Assembly: GCF_008064635.1 (NCBI RefSeq)
Contig: NZ_VRYZ01000001.1
Location: forward strand, 248,001-312,000
Source of the DNA: Parahaliea aestuarii
GTDB lineage: Bacteria; Pseudomonadota; Gammaproteobacteria; Pseudomonadales; Halieaceae
DNA length: 64,000 bases
Direction: 5' to 3'
The notes beneath the pieces are model-generated. The model was not told where the DNA came from. It saw only the letters and a list, made by a program, of their open reading frames with translations, and ran no database searches. The number at the start of each line of letters is the position of its first letter. Position 1 is the stretch's first letter. This document shows positions 34,293 to 48,999 of this stretch, one piece after another. A program made the translations under genes and the position numbers.

Positions 34293-34673
34293 ATGGCTCT
34301 GTCTAAAGACGACATTTTGAATGCAATCGCTGAAATGAGCGTAATGGAAATCGTTGAGCTCATCGAGGCGATGGAAGAGAAGTTCGGTGTAACTGCGGCA
34401 GCTGCCGTAGCTGCTGCTCCGGCTGCTGCTGGCGGTGACGCCGGCGCTGCTGCCGAAGAGCAAACCGAGTTCGACGTTGTTCTGGCTTCTGCCGGCGACA
34501 AGAAAGTCAACGTCATCAAGGTTGTTCGCGCAGTAACCGGCCTGGGCCTGAAAGAAGCCAAGGCACTGGTCGACGGCGCTCCTTCCCCGATCAAGGAAGG
34601 TGCTTCCAAGGAAGAAGCCGAAGACATCAAGAAGCAGCTGGAAGAAGCCGGCGGCACCGTCGAGCTCAAGTAA
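34293..34673 (+). CDS. rplL: 50S ribosomal protein L7/L12
   Basis: The 126-residue acidic stalk protein has an N-terminal dimerisation part, an Ala-rich hinge ([20 protein letters not shown]) and the C-terminal factor-binding domain with [20 protein letters not shown] and LVDGAP. It recruits the GTPase factors EF-Tu and EF-G. GGAG precedes the ATG by nine bases. Confidence 0.99.
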   Translation: MALSKDDILNAIAEMSVMEIVELIEAMEEKFGVTAAAAVAAAPAAAGGDAGAAAEEQTEFDVVLASAGDKKVNVIKVVRAVTGLGLKEAKALVDGAPSPIKEGASKEEAEDIKKQLEEAGGTVELK

Positions 34674-34708
34674 GCTCGACATTGGTTTGGCAACTGCCAA
34701 ACAAGGAC

Positions 34709-34741
34709 AAGGCTGGTGGGCGTTTTGCCCGCCGGCCTTTT
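34709..34741 (+). terminator. Attenuator between rplL and rpoB
   Basis: A 13 bp stem (34709-34721 with 34727-34739; two G-U pairs) with a five-base GTTTT loop and a TTTT tail. It corresponds in place to the known partial terminator ahead of rpoB in E. coli, which lowers rpoBC relative to ribosomal genes. Confidence 0.75.
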
Positions 34742-34748
34742 CCCGCTT

Positions 34749-34802
34749 CGGTTTTAAGGGGTCAGAGCCCTTATTTAAAAGGGCTCTGACCCCTTAAAAC
34801 CG
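34749..34802. repeat. Long perfect inverted repeat between rplL and rpoB (copy 2)
   Basis: Two 24 bp arms (34749-34772 and 34779-34802) pair perfectly around a six-base loop. The core GGGGTCAGAGCCCTT is shared with the palindrome at 32079-32132; outer flanks differ. There is no T tail, so it is not itself a classic terminator, but it follows the attenuator by seven bases and could strengthen it or stabilise the upstream 3' end. Confidence 0.85.
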
Positions 34803-34910
34803 TATTCAGATTCTGGGTTGGCAGCTGCGCTGCGCGACCTGACTGCAGCCCGCAACGGGGCTGTTGACCCGCCCGATGTGGCGGATGGCTAATCACGCTG
34901 GGGAGTACTG

Positions 34911-37900
34911 ATGGCTTACTCGTACACTGAGAAAAAACGTATTCGCAAGGACTTCGGCATGCTGTCGAAGGTGATGGATGTTCCCTACCTGCTTGCGATC
35001 CAACTGGATTCCTACCGGAAGTTCACCCAGCAGGGCACGCCCCTGGATCAGCGCGGCGACTACGGTCTGCACGCCGCCTTCAAATCCGTGTTCCCGATCG
35101 TCAGCTATAGCGGCAACGCAGCGCTGGAATACGTGGATTACGCCCTGGGTACGCCCGTCTTTGACGTCAATGAGTGCCAGCTGCGCGGTGTCACCTATTC
35201 CTGCGCCCTGCGCGTCAAAGTCCGCCTGATCATCTACGACAAAGAGTCCTCCAACAAGACCATCAAGGACATCAAGGAGCAGGAAGTCTACATGGGGGAA
35301 ATCCCCCTGATGACCGAGAACGGTACCTTCGTCATCAACGGTACCGAGCGCGTAATCGTGTCCCAGCTGCACCGTTCCCCGGGTGTGTTCTTCGATCACG
35401 ACAAGGGCAAGACCCACTCGTCCGGCAAGCTGCTGTACTCCGCACGGGTGATTCCCTACCGTGGCTCCTGGCTGGACTTCGAGTTCGACCCCAAGGACAT
35501 GGTCTTCGTGCGCATCGACCGTCGCCGCAAACTGCCGGCGACCATTCTGCTGCGCGCGCTGGGCTACCAGTCCGAAGAAATCCTCGACATGTTCTACGAC
35601 GTGAATACCTTCAGCGTCGACAAGGATGGCAACTTCACCATGGCGCTGATCCCTGAGCGTCTGCGCGGCGACGTTGCGGCCTTCGATATCAAGGTCGGCA
35701 AGAAGGTCGTGGTTGAGCAGGGGCGCCGGATTACTGCCCGCCACATTCGCGAGCTGGAAAAGGCCGAGGTCACCGAGCTGGAAGTGCCGGGGGAATACCT
35801 CTACGGCCGCGCCCTGGCCAAGAACCTGGTGGACGAGAAAACCGGCGAAGTGCTGGTGGAGTGCAACTCGGAACTGAACGCGGAGATCCTCGCCAAACTG
35901 CGCGAAGCCGGTGTCGACAGCGTCGAGACGCTCTACACCAACGAGCTGGACTGCGGTCCCTTTATCTCCGACACCCTGCGTCTGGACAGCACCCGCAACG
36001 AGCTGGAAGCGCTGGTGGAAATCTACCGCATGATGCGCCCCGGCGAGCCGCCGACCAAGGAGTCTGCCGAGAACCTGTTCCAGAACCTGTTCTTCTCCTC
36101 CGACCGCTACGACCTGTCCAATGTCGGCCGCATGAAGTTCAACCGCCGCCTGGGTCGCGAGGAAATCACCGGCTCCGGTGTGCTGGATCGCGAGGACATC
36201 GTCGCGGTACTGAAAACCCTGGTCGACATCCGCAACGGTCGCGGCATGGTGGACGACATCGACCACCTCGGTAACCGCCGTGTACGCTCCGTGGGCGAGA
36301 TGGCCGAAAACCAGTTCCGCGTGGGCCTGGTGCGCGTTGAACGCGCTGTGAAAGAGCGTCTGTCCATGGCCGAGAGCGAAGGCCTGATGCCGCAGGACCT
36401 GATCAACGCCAAGCCGGTTTCGGCGGCGGTGAAGGAGTTCTTCGGTTCCAGCCAGCTGTCCCAGTTCATGGACCAGAACAACCCGCTGTCGGAAGTGACG
36501 CACAAGCGCCGTGTATCCGCGCTCGGCCCGGGTGGTCTGACCCGTGAGCGCGCGGGCTTCGAGGTGCGCGACGTACACCCGACCCACTACGGTCGCGTAT
36601 GTCCGATCGAGACCCCTGAAGGTCCGAACATCGGCCTGATCAACTCGCTGGCGACCTACGCCCGCACCAACGACTACGGCTTCCTGGAGTCGCCCTACCG
36701 CAAGGTGGTGGACGGCCAGGTGACCGACGATATCGAGTACCTGTCGGCCATCAACGAAGCCGGTTTCGTCATCGCCCAGGCCTCTGCGACCCTGGATGAC
36801 AAGGGCCGCTTCGTCGACGAGCTGATCAACGTGCGCTACATGAACGAGTTCACCGTCAAGCCGGCGGTGGAAGTGGCCTACATGGACGTGTCACCGAAGC
36901 AGGTGGTATCCGTGGCCGCGGCGCTGATCCCCTTCCTCGAGCACGATGACGCCAACCGCGCCCTGATGGGTTCGAACATGCAGCGTCAGGCTGTGCCGAC
37001 CCTGCGCAGCGACAAGCCGCTGGTGGGTACCGGTATGGAGCGCTACGTGGCGGCAGACTCCGGTGTCTGCGCCGTGGCCCGTCGCCCCGGTGTGATCGAT
37101 TCCGTAGACGCCAGCCGCATTGTGGTGCGCGTCAACGACCAGGACGTGGGCAAGGACGAGGCGCCGGTTGATATCTACAACCTGACCAAGTACACCCGCT
37201 CCAACCAGAACACCTGTATCAACCAGCGCCCGATCGTCAAGCAGGGCGATGTGGTGGATCGCGGTGACATCCTCGCCGACGGCCCCTCCATTGACATGGG
37301 TGAACTGGCCCTGGGCCAGAACATGCGCATCGCTTTCATGCCCTGGAATGGCTACAACTTCGAGGACTCCATCCTGGTGTCCGAGAAAGTGGTGAAGGAA
37401 GATCGCTTTACCACCATTCACATCCAGGAGCTGACCTGTATCGCTCGCGACACCAAGCTGGGGCCGGAGGAAATTTCCGCCGACATTCCCAACGTGGGCG
37501 AGAGTGCGTTGGCCAAGCTGGATGAGTCCGGCATCGTTTACATCGGTGCGGAAGTGGACGCCGGCGATATCCTGGTAGGCAAGGTGACGCCGAAAGGCGA
37601 AACCCAGCTGACCCCGGAAGAGAAGCTGCTGCGCGCCATCTTCGGCGAGAAAGCCTCCGACGTGAAAGACACCTCCCTGCGCGTGCCCTCCAGCACCAAG
37701 GGCACGGTGATCGACGTGCAGGTCTTTACCCGCGACGGTCTGGAAAAGGACGCCCGCGCCCAGCAGATCGAGAAACACCAGCTGGACCAGTTCCGCAAGG
37801 ACCTGAAAGAAGAGTACCGCATCTTCGAGGAGGCGACCTTTGCGCGCCTCGCCAACCTGATCAAGGGGCAGAAGACGGTCTCTGGCGCCGGCCTGACCAA

Positions 37901-38984
37901 GGGCACCAGCCTCACCGAGAAAGTGTTGTCGGAACTGGATCGCGACCAGTGGTTCAAGCTGAAGCTGTCGGACACTGACCTGAACGAGGCCCTGGCCTCG
38001 GCCAAGCGCCAGCTGGACGAGCAGAACAAACTGCTGGAAGAGCGCTTCGAAGACAAGAAACGCAAGCTGCAGTCCGGCGACGATCTCGCCCCGGGTGTGC
38101 TGAAAATCGTCAAGGTCTACCTGGCCATCAAGCGTCGCATCCAGCCGGGCGACAAGATGGCGGGCCGTCACGGTAACAAGGGTGTGATCTCCGTGATCAT
38201 GCCGGTGGAGGACATGCCCTACGACGAGAACGGCGAGCCGGTGGACATCGTGCTCAACCCGCTGGGTGTACCCTCGCGGATGAACGTGGGCCAGATTCTG
38301 GAAACCCACCTGGGCATGGCGGCCAAGGGCCTGGGCGTGAAGATCGACCAGATGATTGCCGAGCAGCGCAAGGTAGCCGAGGTGCGCAAGTTCCTCGAGG
38401 CCATTTACAACAACGGCGCCGGCCGGGTGGAGGACCTGAAGTCACTGTCCGATACCGAGGTGCTGGAACTGGCCAACAACCTGCGCGGCGGTGTGCCGAT
38501 GGCAACGCCGGTATTCGACGGTGCCGCGGAAGAGTCCATCAAGGAGCTGCTGGCCCTGGCCGACCTGCCGGAGTCGGGCCAGTTCACCCTGCACGACGGT
38601 CGTACTGGCGAAGCCTTCGATCGCCCGGTGACCGTGGGCTACATGTACATGCTGAAGCTGAACCACCTGGTGGACGACAAGATGCACGCCCGTTCCACCG
38701 GTTCCTACAGCCTCGTTACCCAGCAGCCGCTGGGTGGTAAGGCCCAGTTCGGTGGCCAGCGCTTCGGTGAGATGGAAGTGTGGGCCCTGGAAGCCTACGG
38801 CGCCGCCTACACCCTGCAGGAAATGCTGACGGTGAAATCGGACGACGTGGCCGGCCGGACCAAGATGTACAAGAACATTGTCGATGGTGACCATCGTATG
38901 GAGCCGGGCATGCCCGAGTCCTTCAATGTGTTGGTTAAGGAAATCCGCTCACTCGGTATTGATATCGAGCTGGAGCACGAGTGA
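34911..38984 (+). CDS. rpoB: DNA-directed RNA polymerase subunit beta
   Basis: The 1357-residue subunit forms half of the polymerase active cleft. It starts [15 protein letters not shown]; the rifampicin region [33 protein letters not shown] is split here as [18 protein letters not shown] and [13 protein letters not shown] and appears wild type. [14 protein letters not shown] and the C-terminal [18 protein letters not shown] clamp segment are present. GGGGAG precedes the ATG. Length is near E. coli (1342). Confidence 0.99.
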   Translation: MAYSYTEKKRIRKDFGMLSKVMDVPYLLAIQLDSYRKFTQQGTPLDQRGDYGLHAAFKSVFPIVSYSGNAALEYVDYALGTPVFDVNECQLRGVTYSCALRVKVRLIIYDKESSNKTIKDIKEQEVYMGEIPLMTENGTFVINGTERVIVSQLHRSPGVFFDHDKGKTHSSGKLLYSARVIPYRGSWLDFEFDPKDMVFVRIDRRRKLPATILLRALGYQSEEILDMFYDVNTFSVDKDGNFTMALIPERLRGDVAAFDIKVGKKVVVEQGRRITARHIRELEKAEVTELEVPGEYLYGRALAKNLVDEKTGEVLVECNSELNAEILAKLREAGVDSVETLYTNELDCGPFISDTLRLDSTRNELEALVEIYRMMRPGEPPTKESAENLFQNLFFSSDRYDLSNVGRMKFNRRLGREEITGSGVLDREDIVAVLKTLVDIRNGRGMVDDIDHLGNRRVRSVGEMAENQFRVGLVRVERAVKERLSMAESEGLMPQDLINAKPVSAAVKEFFGSSQLSQFMDQNNPLSEVTHKRRVSALGPGGLTRERAGFEVRDVHPTHYGRVCPIETPEGPNIGLINSLATYARTNDYGFLESPYRKVVDGQVTDDIEYLSAINEAGFVIAQASATLDDKGRFVDELINVRYMNEFTVKPAVEVAYMDVSPKQVVSVAAALIPFLEHDDANRALMGSNMQRQAVPTLRSDKPLVGTGMERYVAADSGVCAVARRPGVIDSVDASRIVVRVNDQDVGKDEAPVDIYNLTKYTRSNQNTCINQRPIVKQGDVVDRGDILADGPSIDMGELALGQNMRIAFMPWNGYNFEDSILVSEKVVKEDRFTTIHIQELTCIARDTKLGPEEISADIPNVGESALAKLDESGIVYIGAEVDAGDILVGKVTPKGETQLTPEEKLLRAIFGEKASDVKDTSLRVPSSTKGTVIDVQVFTRDGLEKDARAQQIEKHQLDQFRKDLKEEYRIFEEATFARLANLIKGQKTVSGAGLTKGTSLTEKVLSELDRDQWFKLKLSDTDLNEALASAKRQLDEQNKLLEERFEDKKRKLQSGDDLAPGVLKIVKVYLAIKRRIQPGDKMAGRHGNKGVISVIMPVEDMPYDENGEPVDIVLNPLGVPSRMNVGQILETHLGMAAKGLGVKIDQMIAEQRKVAEVRKFLEAIYNNGAGRVEDLKSLSDTEVLELANNLRGGVPMATPVFDGAAEESIKELLALADLPESGQFTLHDGRTGEAFDRPVTVGYMYMLKLNHLVDDKMHARSTGSYSLVTQQPLGGKAQFGGQRFGEMEVWALEAYGAAYTLQEMLTVKSDDVAGRTKMYKNIVDGDHRMEPGMPESFNVLVKEIRSLGIDIELEHE

Positions 38985-39020
38985 TCGAGCAGTGACGTCG
39001 CCCCTGCGAAGGCGGTGGTC

Positions 39021-39063
39021 CGCCACTGCGGGGCCCATTTTGACAATGGACCCCGCTACGGCG
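39021..39063 (+). promoter_or_regulatory. rpoB-rpoC intercistronic hairpin
   Basis: A stem of 6 + 5 bp around one C-A mismatch (39028-39039 with 39045-39056), loop TTGAC, with four more outer pairs (CGCC/GGCG) after a three-base internal loop. There is no T run, so termination is not expected; it could be an RNase III site or a 3'-end stabiliser. The 185-base gap is longer than in E. coli. Confidence 0.55.
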
Positions 39064-39169
39064 CACCACTGCCCGCGCGGGGACGACGCGACAGAAACCA
39101 ACAAATTTGGACTTAACGGCAGGGTGGCCCAGCCATTCGCCCGAAGGAAAACCTCGCGGAGGAAAGACC

Positions 39170-43387
<4,218 letters not shown>

Positions 43388-43407
43388 ACCGCGTTGTGTT
43401 CTACCCG

Positions 43408-43440
43408 AAAGGGGCGAGGAGAAATCCTCGCCCCTTTTTT
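43408..43440 (+). terminator. Strong intrinsic terminator after rpoC
   Basis: A perfect 13 bp stem (43408-43420 with 43425-43437), GAAA tetraloop and a run of six T. It closes the rpoBC operon, so the str operon 16.7 kb downstream is a separate transcript. Confidence 0.95.
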
Positions 43441-43536
43441 ATGCCTGTATGTCGCTGGAGGGCAGGAGTCCGCCCCGCTGTACCGGGTAAGCCGGTGGTC
43501 CTGCACAGCGGAGCGACGAATGGACGAATGCCCGCG

Positions 43537-45420
43537 TTACCAGGCGATCCCGTAGTCCTCGCCGTAATCCGACGCGCCACCCCACATCGTGCCGTGTTCG
43601 GCATCAAACCAGATAGCGGTGATCGGGCTGTAGGTGCGCTCGACCGTCTCCACGGTATAACCCATTTTCTCCAGTGCGGCGCGCGTGTAGGGCGTTACCT
43701 GGGGGGTTACTTCCAGTCGCCCCGGCTGGCTCTGGTGGGCGCCGAAGGAACTCTGCATCTGGTAGCTGGTGATGTTGTGGGCCTCGGCGGCCTGCTGCAC
43801 GTTCATGTCGAATTCGACCATGTTGAGAAAGAACTGCAGCAGGTTCTGGTCCTGGGTGTCGCCGCCCTGCACCGAGAAGGCCATCAGCGGCTTGCCGTCT
43901 TTCAATGCCAGGCTAGGGGTGAGGGTGGCCCGCGGTCGCTTGCCGGGTGCGACTACGTTGTAGGGATTGATGCGCTCGTCCAGCACGAAGCTCTGCATGC
44001 GCTGTGACAGGCCGATGCCGGTATTGCCGGCGATGAAGGCGGGCACCCAGCCCCCCGAGGGCGTTACCGAGACCACCCAGCCTTCGGCGTCCGCCGCCTG
44101 GATGGAGGTGGTGCCGGCGAGGAAGCCCTCGTCGTGCGACATCAGTCCGGCCTGCTGGAAACCCTCGGCGCCCTCGGCGTCGCTGGAGGGAGGGATGGGT
44201 GTCCACTGTTGCAGCAGGTCCTTGAACGGGTTGCTGCCGCGCTGGAAGGCATAGGGGTCGCCGGGGCGGGCGTCGGGGTTGTTGCGCGCGGGGTCGATTT
44301 CCTTGCGCCGCGCGGCGGCGTATTGCTTCGACAGCAGGCCCGCGACCGGCTCTTCCGGCGGGAAGTAGGGGTCGCCGTAGTAGAAGTCGCGGTCGGCAAA
44401 GGCCAGGTTCATGGCCTGGTAGAGGGTGTGGATGTAGCGACTGCTGTTGTAGCCCATGCTCTTGAGGTCGTAGCCTTCGAGGATGTTCAGCGCCTGCAGC
44501 ATGGCCGGCCCCTGCACCCAGGTGGTGAGCTTGTAGACATCGATGCCACGGTAGTTGGTGGTGACCGGTTCCTCGATGTGCACCTGCCAATTGGCCAGGT
44601 CCTCGCGGGTGAACAGGCCGCCGTGCTCGCGGGTGGCGCGCACAATTTCCGCGGCGATGTCGCCTTTATAGAAGCGTTCGTAGGCGGCGTAAATCGCCTC
44701 TTTGCGGCTCTTGCCGGCGGCCAGCGCTGCGGCTTCGGCATCAACCAGCTTTTGCAGGGTGGCCAGCAGGTCGGGCTGTTTGAAGATTTCGCCGGGGTAG
44801 GGGGCCGCGCGCTGCTGGCTGTCGTCGTCGAGGTGGGGCAGGAACACGCGGGTGGAGTCGGGCCACTGCAGGATGACGTCCCTGCGGCGCTCCATATTGT
44901 CTGCCTGTTGTGCTTCGATGGGGTAGCCACGGGCCATTTCCATGGAGGGAGCGAGCACCTCCGCCAGGCTCAGGGTGCCGAACTCTGCCAGCATGACCAT
45001 CAGGCCGCCGGGGGTGCCGGGTGTGACTGCCGCCAGCGGGCCGTACTCCGGTGGGTAGACCATGCCCTGGTCGCGGAAAAATTCCGGCGTGGCGCCGGTG
45101 GGTGCGACCCCCAGGGCGTTGATGCCTTTGACCTCTCCGGTATGGGGGTTGTAGATCAGGGCCTGGGTTTCGCCGCCCCAGCTCAGTACGTCCCACATGG
45201 TGGCGGTGGCACCGAGCATGGCGCAGGCGGCGTCCACGGCGTTGCCGCCTTTGGCGAACATCATGGCGCCGGCAGTGGCGCCCAGCGGTTTGCCGGTGAT
45301 GGCCACCCAGTGCTTACCGTGGAGCACCGGCTTGGTGGTGGGTTGGGCCGCGACCAGGGGTGCGGCGATGGACAGGGCGCAGACGGCGCCGAGTAAAACG
45401 CGTCGGGTGAAGGTCGGCAT
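43537..45420 (-). CDS. Gamma-glutamyltransferase family protein, secreted
   Basis: The 627-residue Ntn-hydrolase has a signal peptide (MPTFTRRVLLGAVCALSIAAPLVAA) and the family features GGNAVDAACAM, AAVTPGTPGGL, and the self-cleavage site LAGTTSIQAAD with the catalytic Thr at about 437. The residue after TT is Ser in place of the usual His. NPYNVVAPGKRPRATLTPSL and GGDTQDQNLLQFFLN are the typical small-subunit segments. It would hydrolyse or transfer gamma-glutamyl groups in the periplasm. ATG 45420 begins the signal peptide; the frame extends to 45516. It diverges from nrdR. Confidence 0.9.
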   Translation of the reverse strand: MPTFTRRVLLGAVCALSIAAPLVAAQPTTKPVLHGKHWVAITGKPLGATAGAMMFAKGGNAVDAACAMLGATATMWDVLSWGGETQALIYNPHTGEVKGINALGVAPTGATPEFFRDQGMVYPPEYGPLAAVTPGTPGGLMVMLAEFGTLSLAEVLAPSMEMARGYPIEAQQADNMERRRDVILQWPDSTRVFLPHLDDDSQQRAAPYPGEIFKQPDLLATLQKLVDAEAAALAAGKSRKEAIYAAYERFYKGDIAAEIVRATREHGGLFTREDLANWQVHIEEPVTTNYRGIDVYKLTTWVQGPAMLQALNILEGYDLKSMGYNSSRYIHTLYQAMNLAFADRDFYYGDPYFPPEEPVAGLLSKQYAAARRKEIDPARNNPDARPGDPYAFQRGSNPFKDLLQQWTPIPPSSDAEGAEGFQQAGLMSHDEGFLAGTTSIQAADAEGWVVSVTPSGGWVPAFIAGNTGIGLSQRMQSFVLDERINPYNVVAPGKRPRATLTPSLALKDGKPLMAFSVQGGDTQDQNLLQFFLNMVEFDMNVQQAAEAHNITSYQMQSSFGAHQSQPGRLEVTPQVTPYTRAALEKMGYTVETVERTYSPITAIWFDAEHGTMWGGASDYGEDYGIAW

Positions 45421-45574
45421 GATGGCTCCTTGTGTCTTTGGACGCAGGATAACAAAGCCGCCGCCGGGAGGCGCGCCCGCGGGTGAATGGTCATATTTCA
45501 CAGGGCCGCGCCGCACAGATCTGGAACTGACTAAAATGTGTTAGTCTTCAGCCACTTAACTCAGGGGAAGGGCC

Positions 45575-46042
45575 ATGCACTGCCCATTCTGCGCCGCCGA
45601 CGACACGAAGGTCATCGACTCCCGCCTGGTTGCCGAGGGCGATCAGGTGCGCCGTCGTCGCGAGTGCCTGAGCTGCAAGGAGCGTTTCACCACCTACGAG
45701 GTGGCTGAACTGGTGATGCCGCGGGTGATCAAGCAGAACGGTGACCGCGAACCCTTCGACGAGAACAAACTGCGGGCGGGCTTCCAGCGCGCCCTGGAAA
45801 AGCGCCCGGTATCACTCGAGGATATCGAGGCCGCGATCAACCAGATCAAGCACGATCTGCGCGCGACCGGCGAACGCGAAGTCGGCTCGCGGGTGCTGGG
45901 CGAACTGGTGATGGACTCCCTGAAGCAACTCGACCAGGTGGCGTATGTGCGCTTTGCCTCGGTGTATCGCAGCTTCCAGGATATCGCCGAGTTTCGCGAT
46001 GCCATTGAACGGCTGGAAAGCGATAGCGCCAGCAGCGCCTGA
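45575..46042 (+). CDS. nrdR: Transcriptional repressor NrdR
   Basis: The 155-residue regulator has a zinc ribbon ([17 protein letters not shown], then [16 protein letters not shown]) and an ATP-cone domain ([18 protein letters not shown]). NrdR represses ribonucleotide reductase genes in response to dATP/ATP. It precedes ribD by two bases, the common nrdR-ribD arrangement. A TAAAAT hexamer within a GACTAA-N6-TTAGTC inverted repeat lies upstream (about 45527-45544) and could be its promoter. Confidence 0.98.
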   Translation: MHCPFCAADDTKVIDSRLVAEGDQVRRRRECLSCKERFTTYEVAELVMPRVIKQNGDREPFDENKLRAGFQRALEKRPVSLEDIEAAINQIKHDLRATGEREVGSRVLGELVMDSLKQLDQVAYVRFASVYRSFQDIAEFRDAIERLESDSASSA

Positions 46043-46044
46043 GC

Positions 46045-47148
46045 ATGTTTTCTCCCCTCGATACCCGGATGATGGCGCGCGCCCTGCAGCTCGCCCGCCG
46101 CGGCCGCTTTCGCGCCGCTCCCAATCCCCATGTGGGCTGCGTGCTGGTGCGCGAGGGCGCGGTGATTGGCGAGGGTACGACGCAACCGGCGGGCGGCCAT
46201 CACGCCGAAGTGGAGGCGCTGGCCATGGCCGGCGACGCCCGTGGCGCCACCGCTTATGTCACGCTGGAACCCTGCTCCCACCACGGCAAGACCGGCCCCT
46301 GCGCCGAGGCCCTGATTGCCGCCGGGGTAGTGCGGGTGGTGGCGGCGATGGAAGACCCCAATCCCCGGGTCGCCGGCGGCGGCCTGAGCAAGTTACGTGA
46401 GGCCGGCATCGCGGTGGACTGCGGCCTGCTGCAGAGCGAAGCGGAGGAGGTGATACCCGGGTTTATCGCCCGTATGCGCCGCGGTCGTGGCCGGGTCAGG
46501 GCCAAGCTGGCGATGAGCCTGGACGGTCGCACCGCCATGGCCTCTGGAGAGAGCCAGTGGATTACCGGCCCCGCGGCGCGGCAGGATGTGCAGCGCCTGC
46601 GTGCGGCGAGCTGCGCCATCGTTACCGGGGTGGGTACCGTGCTGGCGGACAACTGTTCCCTCACGGTGCGCCGCGAGCAACTCGACGCATCGTCTCTCGC
46701 GCAGGAAGCGGGGCAGCGGCAGCCCTTGCGCGTGGTGCTGGACAGCGCGCTGCAAACGCCCGCCGGGGCCAATATTCTGTCCGCCGACGCGCCGACCCTG
46801 CTTTGCCATACCGCGGGCGCCGGGGTGGAGTCCCACCTGCTGCCAGTGGATAGGGCCGAGCTGCCCGTGGCGGCGACGGGAATGGATCTGTCGGCATTAA
46901 TGTCCCTGCTGGCAACGCGGCAATGCAATGAAATTCTGGTAGAATCTGGCCCCCGTTTGGCCGGGGCCATGCTGCAGGCCGGCCTGCTGGACGAACTGAT
47001 CGTCTATATGGCCCCGGTTCTGATGGGCAGCAGTGCCAACCCCCTGCTGCATCTGCCGCTCGACAGCATGGCGCAGAAAGTGGCGCTTAAGGTGGTGGAT
47101 GTGCGGCAGGTGGGAAGCGACTGGCGTTTTACGCTGGCGCCTGAGTAA
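46045..47148 (+). CDS. ribD: Bifunctional riboflavin deaminase/reductase RibD
   Basis: The 367-residue enzyme performs two steps after GTP cyclohydrolase. The N-terminal deaminase has HHAEVEAL and TLEPCSHHGKTGPC (zinc ligands His, Cys, Cys), the C-terminal reductase begins RAKLAMSLDGRTA and includes ILVESGPRLAGAML. Length equals E. coli RibD. No FMN riboswitch is seen upstream; the gene follows nrdR by two bases. Confidence 0.98.
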   Translation: MFSPLDTRMMARALQLARRGRFRAAPNPHVGCVLVREGAVIGEGTTQPAGGHHAEVEALAMAGDARGATAYVTLEPCSHHGKTGPCAEALIAAGVVRVVAAMEDPNPRVAGGGLSKLREAGIAVDCGLLQSEAEEVIPGFIARMRRGRGRVRAKLAMSLDGRTAMASGESQWITGPAARQDVQRLRAASCAIVTGVGTVLADNCSLTVRREQLDASSLAQEAGQRQPLRVVLDSALQTPAGANILSADAPTLLCHTAGAGVESHLLPVDRAELPVAATGMDLSALMSLLATRQCNEILVESGPRLAGAMLQAGLLDELIVYMAPVLMGSSANPLLHLPLDSMAQKVALKVVDVRQVGSDWRFTLAPE

Positions 47149-47176
47149 CGCTGCCGGCAGACAACAGGATTCCAAC

Positions 47177-47842
47177 ATGTTCACAGGTATCATCCAGGCC
47201 GTCGGCGAGATCGCCGCGCTACAGCCCAGTGGTGGCGACCTGCGTTTGCGGGTACGCAGCGCCGGCTTGCCGCTGCACGATGTGGCACTGGGCGACAGTA
47301 TCGCCACCAACGGTGTGTGCCTGACGGTGACCGAGCTGCCCGGCGATGGCTACTGGGCCGATGTCAGTCGCGAAACGCTGGATTTCACCACCCTCGGTGC
47401 GCTGCAGGTGGGTTCCAGGGTCAATCTGGAAAAGGCCCTGACCCCGGCCAGCCGGCTCGGTGGGCATATTGTGTCGGGCCATGTGGATGGCGTCGGCGAG
47501 GTGGTGAGCCGTGCTGAAGATGGCCGCTCCATCCGCTTTGTGCTGCGCGCCCCGGATGCGCTGGCCAAATACATCGCCCACAAGGGCAGTATCACGGTGG
47601 ATGGCACCAGCCTCACGGTGAACGCGGTGCGCGGTGCCGAGTTCGACCTGAATATTATTCCCCAGACCATGGCCGAGACCATTTTCGGCAATTACGCTCC
47701 CGGCAGCCGGGTCAACCTGGAAGTGGACCTGATAGCCCGCTACCTGGAACGGCTGGTGCTGGGGGAGGCGGCCGCCGATCCGCAGGCCGGCGGCCTGACC
47801 ATGGCAACTTTGGCCGAGAACGGCTTTCTGCGCCGCCAGTAA
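47177..47842 (+). CDS. ribE: Riboflavin synthase alpha chain
   Basis: The 221-residue enzyme dismutates two lumazines to riboflavin. The two homologous barrel repeats are visible: MFTGIIQAVGEI with GDSIATNGVCLTV, and GHIVSGHVDGVGEV with HKGSITVDGTSLTVN. ATG 47177 begins the invariant MFTGII; the frame continues upstream into ribD and is not used. E. coli calls this gene ribC/ribE. Confidence 0.97.
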   Translation: MFTGIIQAVGEIAALQPSGGDLRLRVRSAGLPLHDVALGDSIATNGVCLTVTELPGDGYWADVSRETLDFTTLGALQVGSRVNLEKALTPASRLGGHIVSGHVDGVGEVVSRAEDGRSIRFVLRAPDALAKYIAHKGSITVDGTSLTVNAVRGAEFDLNIIPQTMAETIFGNYAPGSRVNLEVDLIARYLERLVLGEAAADPQAGGLTMATLAENGFLRRQ

Positions 47843-47858
47843 GCGACAAGGATTTTCT

Positions 47859-48962
47859 ATGCACGTCAATTCCGTAGACGAACTGATCAGCGACATCCGC
47901 CAGGGGCGGATGGTGGTGTTGCTGGACGACGACGCCGAGAGCCACAATGAAGGCGTGGTGATGGTGGCGGCGGAGCACTGCGATGCCAGTCATGTGAATT
48001 TCATGGCCCGCCAGGCCCGCGGTCTGGTCTGCCTCACCCTTACTGAAGATCGCTGCCGCCAGCTCGACCTGCCGCCGATGGTGAGCGAAGCGCGTGGCGA
48101 AAAGTCCAATTTCACCCTTTCCATCGAGGCTGCGGTGGGCATCGATACCGGTATTTCCGCCGCAGACCGCGCCCGCACGGTGCAGGCGGCAGTGGCGCCT
48201 CACGCGGTGCCCGCGGATATTGTCCAGCCGGGGCATATCTTCCCCCTCACGGCGATGCCCGGCGGCGTGCTGACCCGCGCCGGCCACACCGAGGCAGCCT
48301 CGGACTACGCGCGCCTGGCGGGTTTGATGCCGGCCGCGGTCATCGCCGATATCCTGACTCCGGCCGGTGAACTGGCGGACGGGCCCGCGCTGGTGGAGTT
48401 TGCCGCCCGGCACCAGCTCAAAATCGGCACGGTGGCGGACCTGATTCATTTCCGGCTGGCCAACGAGCGCACTATCCGCCGGGTGCGCGAGGGCGCGATC
48501 CAGACCGCCCACGGCGAGTTCCGGCTGACCGCCTATCGCGACCAGACCATGGGCGAAGTCCATATTGCCCTGTCCCGCGGCGAGATCCGCGCCGACCAGC
48601 CGACGCCGGTGCGAGTGCACGTCACCAGTACCCTGCGCGACCTGGTAACCACCGAATTGCCCGGGGGCGGGTCCTGGAGTCTGGGCAAGTGCCTGGACTA
48701 CGTCGCCCGCGCGGAGCGCGGTGTGATCGTGTTGCTGGCCCGGGCCGAGGGCAGCGAGCAGATGCTGGCCAGCATTGATATGGCGCTCGGCGCCGAGCCG
48801 GCACCGAGCCACAGCGGCCAGGATACCTACACTACGGTGGGGCTGGGTTCCCAGATACTGAAGGACCTCGGCGTCGGCAAGATTCATCTGCTGGGTGCTC
48901 CCATCAAGTACAATGCCATCTCCGGGTTCGACCTGGAGGTGTTGGACTTTATCGAGCCTTAG
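47859..48962 (+). CDS. ribBA: RibBA-type protein with altered DHBP-synthase loop and degenerate GTP cyclohydrolase II domain
   Basis: The 367-residue protein joins a RibB domain (1-205) to a RibA-like domain. RibB makes the four-carbon precursor DHBP from ribulose 5-phosphate. The expected catalytic loop DRENEGD reads ESHNEGV (27-33): Arg, the metal-binding Glu and the final Asp are lost, while SAADR (100-104) and RAGHTEA with H143 remain. The RibA part lacks the zinc-cysteine motif (HSECLTGD; here HVTSTLRD), as in the RibBX hybrids of proteobacteria. Enzyme activity is therefore uncertain on both counts, yet position between ribE and ribH is fully conserved. A functional ribB or ribA elsewhere in the genome would be expected. 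Confidence 0.85.
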   Translation: MHVNSVDELISDIRQGRMVVLLDDDAESHNEGVVMVAAEHCDASHVNFMARQARGLVCLTLTEDRCRQLDLPPMVSEARGEKSNFTLSIEAAVGIDTGISAADRARTVQAAVAPHAVPADIVQPGHIFPLTAMPGGVLTRAGHTEAASDYARLAGLMPAAVIADILTPAGELADGPALVEFAARHQLKIGTVADLIHFRLANERTIRRVREGAIQTAHGEFRLTAYRDQTMGEVHIALSRGEIRADQPTPVRVHVTSTLRDLVTTELPGGGSWSLGKCLDYVARAERGVIVLLARAEGSEQMLASIDMALGAEPAPSHSGQDTYTTVGLGSQILKDLGVGKIHLLGAPIKYNAISGFDLEVLDFIEP

Positions 48963-48999
48963 TAGAATTCACAGCTCAGACGAATACGGATTACTCGAC

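Noticed and set aside
45421..47176. FMN riboswitch ahead of the riboflavin genes
   Set aside because: nrdR-ribD are two bases apart and the ribD-ribE gap is 28 bases; no RFN-like fold fits in or before them.
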